64,000 nt of DNA. It comes from Geobacter argillaceus. Its GTDB lineage: Bacteria; Desulfobacterota; Desulfuromonadia; Geobacterales; DSM-12255. This document shows, in pieces, positions 56,353 to 64,000 of the stretch (position 1 is the stretch's first letter; the number at the start of each line of letters is the position of its first letter). The stretch is from positions 35,112 to 99,111 of the forward strand of contig NZ_VLLN01000016.1 of the NCBI RefSeq assembly GCF_007830735.1, read 5' to 3'. The translations under genes and the position numbers were made by a program. The notes below the pieces were generated by a model, which saw only the letters and a program-made list of their open reading frames with translations, ran no database searches and was not told where the DNA came from.

Positions 56353-59300
56353 ATGGGGAAAATCGTGAAGAAGCCAGCCTTCATTTTCATAACTGGTTTC
56401 CTTTTGGGGATTGCGGCCTTTGTGGCTAACGCTGCAACCGTCGACCCGCCCCATTACGACCCGGCCAGCGGCTACACCTGCGTCCGGTGTCACACCTCCC
56501 ACATGGACCTGGGAGCAACCGGCCAGAAACTGTTCAACAACACCTGCCTCAACTGCCACCGGCTCAGCGACCCGAAGGCAGGCACCAAGCCGTTCACCCC
56601 GGCCGACGCCGCCGACCCGTTCAACATCCACTCATCGGTTCAGCCTAAGCAACGCTTCCAGCACTCTCACCGCTGGGACGGCTCCGACACCAATCCGGCG
56701 GCAGGAGCACTCCCGCCGGTCTATCCGACCATGACCACCCACAACCTGAGGGGCCGCACCGGCGGGGAACTTGCCTGCGTCCGCTGCCACAACCAGCACG
56801 ACAACTCCACCAGCAAGCCATTTCTCCGCATGGCCAACAGCCAGGACCAGATGTGCCTGGACTGCCACAGGCCGCGTGATGTGCAGGACAAAAACAAAGG
56901 CAGCCACCCGGTCCGGGTGAACTATCTCGTCTCGGCAGCCAAGTCGAACTCGAACCTGAAAAATCCGATCGAAAACAACAATCCGGCCAACAGCACGTCA
57001 GACCTGAACTTCCGCATCGCCCTTTCCGGTGGGCAGGTTCTCTGCACCACCTGTCACGGCGTGCACTACACCGATTCCCGCAGCAGCACCGTCGACGGAG
57101 CCGCCAACTTCCTCTCCTTAAGCTCCAGCAATGGTTTCATCCTGCGCACGGATATGCGTGGGCCGGCCGTTGCCAGGGGAACTACGGATAATCTCAACAT
57201 CTGCACCAACTGCCACTCCGGCAAAAAGAGTCACAACTACAAGCAGCCGGTCGGCCAGGATGTGCAGTGTGCCGACTGCCACGCGGCCCACGTGGACATA
57301 GGGGACGGTTCGCAACCGAACAGCTTCCTGGTCCGCCGCTACATGAACATCTCCACCCCGTACGGCGCAGTCAGAAAGCAGCCTGTCCTGACCATGGCAA
57401 CCTCTGCCCTGTCCACCGTCTTCGTGAACGGCAGCGGCCGGGGAACCGGTGTCTGCCAGGCATGTCACATCGTCCCGACCGGCGGCAACTACCCGGCACA
57501 GCACAACACCACCTTCGCCATGGCCCGCGACTGCGCCACCTGTCACAAGCACGACGGCCAGTTCGGCTCGTTCTCCGGTGGCTGCACCGCCTGCCACGGT
57601 TTCCCGCCGACGACGGCCACAACGGGTGGACCTTCGGGTAACGCTGCCGGCTACACGGGCAACGAATCACTGTCTAAACACGCCCGGCACGCCGGCGGCG
57701 GTTCGAACTATTCCTACACCTGCGACCAGTGCCACCGGGGCAACAACCACATGGATGGCAATTACCAGGATGTCTTCAGGTCACCGGCCGGTACCCTCGC
57801 TGCCACCGGCATGACGCCATCCTACAACACGGCCGCATCCTCCTGCGCCAATGTCTATTGCCATAGTAACGGCAATGGCATCCCTGCGACCACCCCGCCT
57901 GCATGGTTCGGCCCCGCCTTCCCATCCGACTGCACTGGCTGTCATGGCGGCAATGCGGCCAGCAGTTCCCCGAACGCAACCGGCAAGCATACTGCCCACG
58001 TGAACAATTCCGCCGTTATCGGTATCAATTACGGCTGCATCGACTGTCACGCAAAAACAGTCAGCGATGACAGGACCATTGCCAACAAAGCGAATCACGT
58101 CAACGGCTACAAGGACTTTTCAGGCGCCAGGGCCGGAGGCAGCGGCACCTATAGCACCACCACCGGGGTCTGTTCGGCCACCTATTGCCACACCGACGGC
58201 AAGGGCACCCAAAAGGATATGACCGTCACCAACTGGAAAAGCGCGGCAACCTTTGACTGCCATGGCTGCCATGGCTCAGACCCTGCTCCTGCCTTCACCA
58301 GTCAGGCGGGCGAGCCGAACTACGCCAATGGCGGTGCCGGCACCCTCCGGGCCAACAGTCACCAAAAACATGCAGCTGCCGGGGCGACATCCTGCGTCAA
58401 CTGCCACAGTGCCACCACAACCACCGGCACAGCGATCATCAGCAGCCATACCAACCGCGTGATCGATGTCATGCAGGGGAATGGCAAGTCATTCGCCTTT
58501 TCAGCGGCTACCAAGAGCTGCGCCAGCATCTCCTGTCATTTCGGCGGCAGCGCCCAGTGGGGCGGTTCTCTCGGCTGCACCGGCTGCCACGGCAACAATG
58601 CCGCCAGTGGCAATCCAATCGCCACCAACGCCCATAGCGCCCATATCAACAACGCAGCGGCCGTTGGAAGGCTGATCGGCTGCGCCGAATGTCACGCCGC
58701 AACAGTAAGCAACGACGCCACGATCTCCACGCCTGCCAACCATGCCAACGGCAGCGTCAACATCAAATTCGACAACAACATCAATCTCGACAGCTACGGC
58801 CCCACCTATAATGGCTCCTCCACAACCGGGGCCAACGGGGCAATAAAACCGGACAATACACCGGTCGGTTCCTGCGCCAACATCTACTGTCACAGCGACG
58901 GCAATCCCCTCGCCGGGAGCCGCCAGTACCGGACCATCGCCTGGAATGCGACCGGCATCAGCTGCAACGGCTGTCACGGTACCTCCAACGCGGCCAGCAA
59001 CGCCTTCCCCGACCACGTCAACTCCGGTGCCGGCATTGCCGGTTCCAACAGCCACGTCAAGCATGCCGATGCCACCAGCGGCTACAGTTTCTCCTGTATC
59101 AAGTGCCACAGCAGCACCGTTGCCGATGCCACCAATACGGTTCTCCTTCCGGCCGGAGCCCACCTGAACGGCTCGGGTACAGTGGCGTTCGACGCCTCGA
59201 TTCCCAGCAATGCCGGCGCCACCTACACATCGGCAACCCAGACCTGCAACACCAGCTACTGCCACAGTAACGGCAACGGTACGAACGTCAACAATCCGCA

Positions 59301-62181
59301 GTGGGGCGCAACCGCCAATGCCGACTGCACCTTCTGCCACGGCAACAACGCTGCCAGCGCCAACCCGATCAGCACCAACAAGCACTCGGCCCACATCAAC
59401 AACGTGGCGGTCCTCGGCACCAACCAGAACTTCTCCTGTGTCGAATGCCATGCCGCAACCGTGAGCGCCGACCGGACCATTGCCAGCAAGACCCGTCACG
59501 TGAACGGCTTCAAGGACTTCACCGGCGCCAGGGCCTACAAGACCGGCTACAGCGGCGGCAGTTGCACCACTTACTGCCACAGTTCCGGCCAGGCCACACC
59601 GGTCTATCGGAACATGACCGGCAGCAAGATCTGGATGGGAACCGCAACATTGGATTGCAAGGGGTGCCACGGCTATGCCAAGCCGTTCGGTGGCTTCAGC
59701 AGCGTAGCCGGCGAGCCGAACTACGTCAGCGGCGGGGCCGGTTCCGCAACGGCCAACAACCACCAGAAGCATGTTGCCGGTCGCAACATCACCAACACCA
59801 GGGGTTGCGTCGATTGCCACCGTCTTACCGTCGACCAGGGGGTTGTCAACAAGCTGAAAAACTACTCTTCGCTCCACCTGAACAACAAGCGTGACGTCAA
59901 CTTTGCCGTCTATGGCGGTTACACCGGCCACTACACTGCGGGAACCAAGACCTGCGGCAACACGTACTGCCATGCCAACGGTACCCCCCAATGGGGCGGT
60001 ACTCCGCTCCTGTGCAACTCCTGCCACAACGCGAGCAACACACTGCCGGGTGCCCATAAGCTCCACTGGGAAACCGCCACGGTTGCCACCAGTTATGTAG
60101 CACCCCCCGGCAATGCCACCGGCGATACGACCAAATACCAGTTCCAGTGTTCCTCCTGTCACAGCAGTCCGGCCATCCATGCCGCCGGCCCGGTCAGCGC
60201 CATCCAGGCGGCCCAGGTCTACTTCGGCTATTCCACCCCCGGCAGGACCGGCTCCTACACCGCCGCCGGGACGTCCGCCGGCGCCGACGGCACCCTCAGC
60301 TACACGGCCGGCACCAACTGCACCACCACCTACTGCCATTCGGACGGTACCGGAACCAACGGCAACCGGATTGTCAACTGGGGCACCAATGCAAACTCGG
60401 TAACCAACACCCGCTGCTCCACCTGCCACCTGTACACCCAGGCAAGCGGCTCACCCATGGTCAGCGGCAAGCATACCAAGCATATCTCGACCTATACCTA
60501 TGGCTGCGACCAGTGCCACTACGCCACGACCCATGACAGCACCACCATCTTCGACACCACCAAGCACCTGAACAAGGTGAAGGATGTGGCATGGGGAACC
60601 CTCAACGCGGGCGGCGGCGCCTACGTGAACAGCGCAACGGCCTGTTCCAACATCTACTGTCACAGTAACGGTACCGCCTTCACCGCCCCGTTCGGAGCCC
60701 CCAACGTGGCCGTCACCTGGTCAGCCGGTCCGGCCACCAACTGCGGCAGTTGCCACGACGGCCTCGCCACCGGTCCGAGCTACGCAAGTGGTTCGCCCAA
60801 AGCCAACAGCCACAACAAGCATGTGGTGGTCATGGGGTATACCTGCGAGAAGTGCCACTACAGCACCACCACCACGGGTAATACTATTACCACCCCTGCC
60901 AACCACGTGAACCAGGCCTACAACCTGCAGCAGAGCGGCGGCTCGGTTACCTTCACGGCAGTTGCCAACACACCGCCCACGGCCAGCACCTGCACCAATA
61001 TCTCCTGCCACAACAACAATGCCTCCGCCATCGCCTGGGGTGCTCCGAGCCCGGGGTGCCGCGCCTGCCACGTCACCAGCGGTGCCGATGTCGATAACTT
61101 TACCGGCTACAGCGGGACGCTCGCCCTGATCAGCGACACCCAGTGGAAGGCAACCGGCCACGGCTCAGCTTTCGCCTATACGTCTGGCCGGCCGGGCGCC
61201 AATTTCATCGCCAACGCCACCAATGAATGCCTCTACTGCCATGACAGTGCGGCTCCCCATTCGTCAACGGCCAACAACTTCTTCCGACTTGCCAACTACT
61301 CGACCATAGCCTATGGCCGCAATGCCCCCTGCCTGTCCTGTCACGGCAAGAATGCGGCCGGTTTCCTGGGCAAGAGCGTAGCCTTCACCAGGATATCCTC
61401 CACCCACTATGGGGCAAAACATGCCAGTGGTGGCGGCGGCTACTTCTGCTGGGACTGCCACGATCCCCACGGCGACGCTAACGTCTACATGATCCACGAT
61501 CAGGTCGCCAAGACCTCCGACCGGACAACCGGCAAGCCGCTCACCTTTGCACCGGTCAGCTTCACCGGCTTCTCCACCGGTGGCAATTATGCCGGCGCCG
61601 GCACCAAGCTCTGCAATGCCTGCCATACCTCGGCATCGCTCAGCCACTACACCGCATCCAACGTGAACGACGGGCATAATCTCGACACCCGCTGTACCAC
61701 CTGTCACAGCCACAACGGTCCGACCGCCCAGACCGCCTTCCAGCCGAGCAACAACTGCGACTCCTGTCACGGCTACCCGCCGATACGGCGCGATCTGGTT
61801 AAAGGCGTCGACTTCCGCAAACAGGGCCAGTACACCAGCGGCCGGTTCCAGGATTACACCGGTGGCGGCGGCGCCCATGTCATCGCCAAGCACCTGGCCC
61901 CGACAATCAAGGCGTCCGACGGCTGGACACCCTGCGCCATCTGCCACAGCAACGGCGTCATGAATCCGGCCACTCACACGATGGTTACCCCGGTACGGCC
62001 GAACAGCGCCATCACCATCGACGTGAAGGACAGCCGGAAGTTCGACTACAGAAGAAGCCTCGGTCAGGAGCGGTACACCGGCGCCAGGCTGACCGGCGAC
62101 AAGGCCACCAACAGGACCGGCTCCTGCTCCAACGTAAGCTGCCACTTCAAGCCGTCCAAACGGTGGAGCAACAGCAGATAA
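56353..62181 (+). CDS. Giant multiheme c-type cytochrome (about 48 heme sites)
   Basis: About 1942 residues from ATG 56353 (frame opens at TTG 56314). Signal peptide FIFITGFLLGIAAFVANAA. By my count 37 CxxCH, 10 CxxxxCH and one CxxxCH (CTTYCH, near 59563). The CxxxxCH sites occur about every 100-130 residues, each paired with one or two CxxCH, so the protein is a string of related modules. Similar cassettes (CHGNNAASGNPI / CHGNNAASANPIST / CHGGNAASSSPNAT) begin near 57940, 58580 and 59335, showing internal duplication. The N-terminal 350 residues have CxxCH only, as in NrfA/DmsE-like cytochromes. Likely an extracellular or outer-surface electron conductor. Confidence 0.9.
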   Translation: MGKIVKKPAFIFITGFLLGIAAFVANAATVDPPHYDPASGYTCVRCHTSHMDLGATGQKLFNNTCLNCHRLSDPKAGTKPFTPADAADPFNIHSSVQPKQRFQHSHRWDGSDTNPAAGALPPVYPTMTTHNLRGRTGGELACVRCHNQHDNSTSKPFLRMANSQDQMCLDCHRPRDVQDKNKGSHPVRVNYLVSAAKSNSNLKNPIENNNPANSTSDLNFRIALSGGQVLCTTCHGVHYTDSRSSTVDGAANFLSLSSSNGFILRTDMRGPAVARGTTDNLNICTNCHSGKKSHNYKQPVGQDVQCADCHAAHVDIGDGSQPNSFLVRRYMNISTPYGAVRKQPVLTMATSALSTVFVNGSGRGTGVCQACHIVPTGGNYPAQHNTTFAMARDCATCHKHDGQFGSFSGGCTACHGFPPTTATTGGPSGNAAGYTGNESLSKHARHAGGGSNYSYTCDQCHRGNNHMDGNYQDVFRSPAGTLAATGMTPSYNTAASSCANVYCHSNGNGIPATTPPAWFGPAFPSDCTGCHGGNAASSSPNATGKHTAHVNNSAVIGINYGCIDCHAKTVSDDRTIANKANHVNGYKDFSGARAGGSGTYSTTTGVCSATYCHTDGKGTQKDMTVTNWKSAATFDCHGCHGSDPAPAFTSQAGEPNYANGGAGTLRANSHQKHAAAGATSCVNCHSATTTTGTAIISSHTNRVIDVMQGNGKSFAFSAATKSCASISCHFGGSAQWGGSLGCTGCHGNNAASGNPIATNAHSAHINNAAAVGRLIGCAECHAATVSNDATISTPANHANGSVNIKFDNNINLDSYGPTYNGSSTTGANGAIKPDNTPVGSCANIYCHSDGNPLAGSRQYRTIAWNATGISCNGCHGTSNAASNAFPDHVNSGAGIAGSNSHVKHADATSGYSFSCIKCHSSTVADATNTVLLPAGAHLNGSGTVAFDASIPSNAGATYTSATQTCNTSYCHSNGNGTNVNNPQWGATANADCTFCHGNNAASANPISTNKHSAHINNVAVLGTNQNFSCVECHAATVSADRTIASKTRHVNGFKDFTGARAYKTGYSGGSCTTYCHSSGQATPVYRNMTGSKIWMGTATLDCKGCHGYAKPFGGFSSVAGEPNYVSGGAGSATANNHQKHVAGRNITNTRGCVDCHRLTVDQGVVNKLKNYSSLHLNNKRDVNFAVYGGYTGHYTAGTKTCGNTYCHANGTPQWGGTPLLCNSCHNASNTLPGAHKLHWETATVATSYVAPPGNATGDTTKYQFQCSSCHSSPAIHAAGPVSAIQAAQVYFGYSTPGRTGSYTAAGTSAGADGTLSYTAGTNCTTTYCHSDGTGTNGNRIVNWGTNANSVTNTRCSTCHLYTQASGSPMVSGKHTKHISTYTYGCDQCHYATTHDSTTIFDTTKHLNKVKDVAWGTLNAGGGAYVNSATACSNIYCHSNGTAFTAPFGAPNVAVTWSAGPATNCGSCHDGLATGPSYASGSPKANSHNKHVVVMGYTCEKCHYSTTTTGNTITTPANHVNQAYNLQQSGGSVTFTAVANTPPTASTCTNISCHNNNASAIAWGAPSPGCRACHVTSGADVDNFTGYSGTLALISDTQWKATGHGSAFAYTSGRPGANFIANATNECLYCHDSAAPHSSTANNFFRLANYSTIAYGRNAPCLSCHGKNAAGFLGKSVAFTRISSTHYGAKHASGGGGYFCWDCHDPHGDANVYMIHDQVAKTSDRTTGKPLTFAPVSFTGFSTGGNYAGAGTKLCNACHTSASLSHYTASNVNDGHNLDTRCTTCHSHNGPTAQTAFQPSNNCDSCHGYPPIRRDLVKGVDFRKQGQYTSGRFQDYTGGGGAHVIAKHLAPTIKASDGWTPCAICHSNGVMNPATHTMVTPVRPNSAITIDVKDSRKFDYRRSLGQERYTGARLTGDKATNRTGSCSNVSCHFKPSKRWSNSR

Positions 62182-62193
62182 TCTGATATAAAA

Positions 62194-62219
62194 AAGGGGC
62201 ACAGCATGCTGTGCCCCTT
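62194..62219. terminator. Palindromic terminator after giant cytochrome
   Basis: AAGGGGCACAGCATGCTGTG with the complementary CCCCTT makes a near-perfect palindrome between the two cytochrome genes. It can act in either direction, though T-runs are short. Confidence 0.6.
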
Positions 62220-62281
62220 CCCTTCAGTACCTATATGCGTTATTTTCCGAGTGCTACTGTCTGGTAGAAAGGATCCGCGAA

Positions 62282-64000
62282 ATGAACCGGAGAGCATCAC
62301 TCTCTGCACTGTCGAGAACCCTTATACTGTCCACCATCTTCCTGGCGGGCTTCTTCGTTCTTGGCGTGCCCGTGGGCCATGCTATCCAGAAGTACCAGTA
62401 CAGTCCTCAACTCTGCAGCGATTGTCACGGCATGCCCCCGATCGACACAGCCTACCGCAACGTCACCACCGGCGGCTTCAAGGGGAGCCACCTGACCCAT
62501 GCCACCACTGGTCAGTCAAGCTGCGAGAAGTGCCACAATGGCAGCTCCACCTTCAAAACAGACCACAGCAACGGCTTCATCCATATGTCGAGCAACATCA
62601 ACGCCTCGCCTTCGCCGGCCAAGGGGGTCTACAGCACCAAGGGGGTCTTCTTCAACCAGACCTCCAATCCAATCCTGGGAACCTGCACCAACGTCAACTG
62701 CCATTTTGAGACAACTACCCCGGTCTGGTCCAGTACCACCTTCGCATCCCCCACCGACTGCGGCCAGTGCCACGGAGCGCCACCCAGCGGCACCGGCCCG
62801 GGATACACCGGAGGAAACGCCGGCAGTCATACCAGGCATAACCTCTACTATGCCGGCGCCAATCAGTGCGTGAAATGCCACACTGACCACACCGCTGAGG
62901 CCAACACGTTCGCCCACGCAACCAGTTTGCGCAACATCGTCGTTGCCCCCCGCGATCCTGCCGGCACCCTTGCCGGCAGCTACACCGGCAGTGGCGCCAA
63001 CTTCCTGCCGAGCAGACAGGCGTCGCAAAGCTTTGGCACCTGCAGCGGGACATACTGTCACAGCAACGGCCAATCAGCTACCGGACCGTACAGCCACACC
63101 GCCATTCAGTGGGGGAGCACCACCACCTGCACCACCTGTCACGACGGCGCGGCAGCCATCACCTCGCTTTCCGGCAAGCACCAGAAGCACGTCAGCACTT
63201 CGTTATACCAGTTCCGCTGCAGCAACTGCCACTACGACACGACCAACGACGGCAGCACGATTTCGAGCTACGCCCTGCATGTCAACAAAACCAAAGACGT
63301 CACCTTTGACCCAGCCATCCGGACGTCAACTTCATCCTGGAATGGCAGCCAGTGCGTCAACATTTACTGCCACGGCAACGGTCAGTCGCTCACGCCGACC
63401 GACACCGTTGCCTGGACTGACACAACCGGCTGTTCGAGCTGCCACGCCTACCCGTCGCTCACTTCCGGCTCGCACGCCAAGCATATCATCAACCAGGACA
63501 GTTGCACCAAATGCCACAACGCTACGGTAGATATCGGCATGGGTGTCCTCAAAAGCTACGCCCTGCACGTGAACCGGTCAGTCGACATCAAGCTGAATGT
63601 CGGCGTTATCGAAAACGTTCCGAAATACAACGGCTACAGCATATCGACCAACTACGGCAAGACGTCCGGCTCCGGCTTTGCCCGCTGCAGCGGCCTGTAT
63701 TGTCACAGCGATGGCAAACGAGGCGCAGCTTACCGTTCGTACTCCTCGAAAAAATGGGGGAACGCCAGCATCGGCTGCAACGGCTGCCATGGCACCAACA
63801 CCACCACCGGCGCACCCGGCTATACCAGCGGGCCAGGCTATGAAAACAGCCACGCCAAGCATGTGACCGGCTCGGCTGACTGCGTGAAGTGCCACTTCAA
63901 GACCACGACCACCGGGACTTCCGTGCCCGGTGGCCCCTTGCCGGCCTCCGGCAGCCTGCATCTGAACGGCACCCCCGATGTCAATCTGAGCAAACCGTTC
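62282..64000 (+). CDS. Multiheme c-type cytochrome, CxxxxCH/CxxCH type (3' end outside window)
   Basis: 573 codons open to the window edge, from ATG 62282 (AAAGGA nine bases upstream). N-terminal membrane/signal segment TLILSTIFLAGFFVLGVPVG. The visible part has ten CxxCH (CSDCH, CEKCH, CGQCH, CVKCH, CTTCH, CSNCH, CSSCH, CTKCH, CNGCH, CVKCH) and four CxxxxCH (CTNVNCH, CSGTYCH, CVNIYCH, CSGLYCH). Same module design as the preceding gene, so probably a paralogue; a terminator separates them but the distance is only 100 bases. Confidence 0.88.
   Translation, partial: MNRRASLSALSRTLILSTIFLAGFFVLGVPVGHAIQKYQYSPQLCSDCHGMPPIDTAYRNVTTGGFKGSHLTHATTGQSSCEKCHNGSSTFKTDHSNGFIHMSSNINASPSPAKGVYSTKGVFFNQTSNPILGTCTNVNCHFETTTPVWSSTTFASPTDCGQCHGAPPSGTGPGYTGGNAGSHTRHNLYYAGANQCVKCHTDHTAEANTFAHATSLRNIVVAPRDPAGTLAGSYTGSGANFLPSRQASQSFGTCSGTYCHSNGQSATGPYSHTAIQWGSTTTCTTCHDGAAAITSLSGKHQKHVSTSLYQFRCSNCHYDTTNDGSTISSYALHVNKTKDVTFDPAIRTSTSSWNGSQCVNIYCHGNGQSLTPTDTVAWTDTTGCSSCHAYPSLTSGSHAKHIINQDSCTKCHNATVDIGMGVLKSYALHVNRSVDIKLNVGVIENVPKYNGYSISTNYGKTSGSGFARCSGLYCHSDGKRGAAYRSYSSKKWGNASIGCNGCHGTNTTTGAPGYTSGPGYENSHAKHVTGSADCVKCHFKTTTTGTSVPGGPLPASGSLHLNGTPDVNLSKPF

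Noticed and set aside
58501..60429. 642-codon minus-strand Gly/Val/Ala-rich frame opposite the giant cytochrome
   Set aside because: Low-complexity shadow of a Cys/His/Asn/Thr-rich coding strand; 48 heme motifs fix the true strand.

Overview
The window looks like a chromosome segment of a Geobacter-type anaerobe (Desulfuromonadota/Geobacterales). Support for this is the very large c-type cytochromes mixing CxxCH and CxxxxCH heme sites, a pantothenate operon that uses PLP-dependent PanP in place of PanD, a MaeB-type malic enzyme, abundant PAS/GAF histidine kinases, and promoters of the sigma-54 type. The species cannot be fixed from the sequence alone.

Layout. 1-4.6 kb: signalling genes (SpoIIE phosphatase, PAS-GAF-PAS histidine kinase, response-regulator/histidine-kinase hybrid). 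4.6-14.1 kb: mostly minus-strand housekeeping genes (tRNA-Leu, smpB, an amidohydrolase, panB-panC-panP, a chemoreceptor-like protein, pfkA). 14.3-20.9 kb: plus-strand moxR-DUF58-transglutaminase cluster, a gamma-carbonic-anhydrase-like protein and a TPR protein, meeting a convergent TonB-like gene.

21.7-32.7 kb: a complete type I-E CRISPR-Cas system on the minus strand, cas3-cse1-cse2-cas6e-cas7-cas5-[insert]-cas1-cas2-leader-array. The array has 23 full repeats plus one decayed terminal repeat. cas5 and cas1 are separated by an opposite-strand ribbon-helix-helix/ParE toxin-antitoxin pair and the 3' part of a REP-associated tyrosine transposase (RAYT). A second, near-complete RAYT lies just upstream of cas3. 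Both RAYT frames contain the same kind of REP hairpin pair inside the coding sequence.

33.5-49.3 kb: a DEDDh exonuclease, maeB, a HIT protein, a ROK sugar kinase and a UbiD-family decarboxylase. These are followed by a long AT-rich intergenic region with two sigma-54-like promoters in front of a PEP-CTERM protein and a Tat-exported multicopper oxidase, then a complete branched-chain amino acid transporter (livKHMGF), itself behind a sigma-54-like promoter, and a CBS protein.

49.5-64 kb: an extracytoplasmic electron-transfer locus. It holds an outer-membrane barrel translationally coupled to a five-heme lipoprotein, a second multiheme lipoprotein, an NHL-repeat protein ending in a dockerin-like module, a small lipoprotein that looks like a cohesin, a roughly 1940-residue cytochrome with about 48 potential heme sites, and the start of another cytochrome of the same type. 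The barrel/cytochrome pair and the cohesin/dockerin pair suggest an envelope-anchored conduit with a non-covalent extracellular assembly; that reading is inference.
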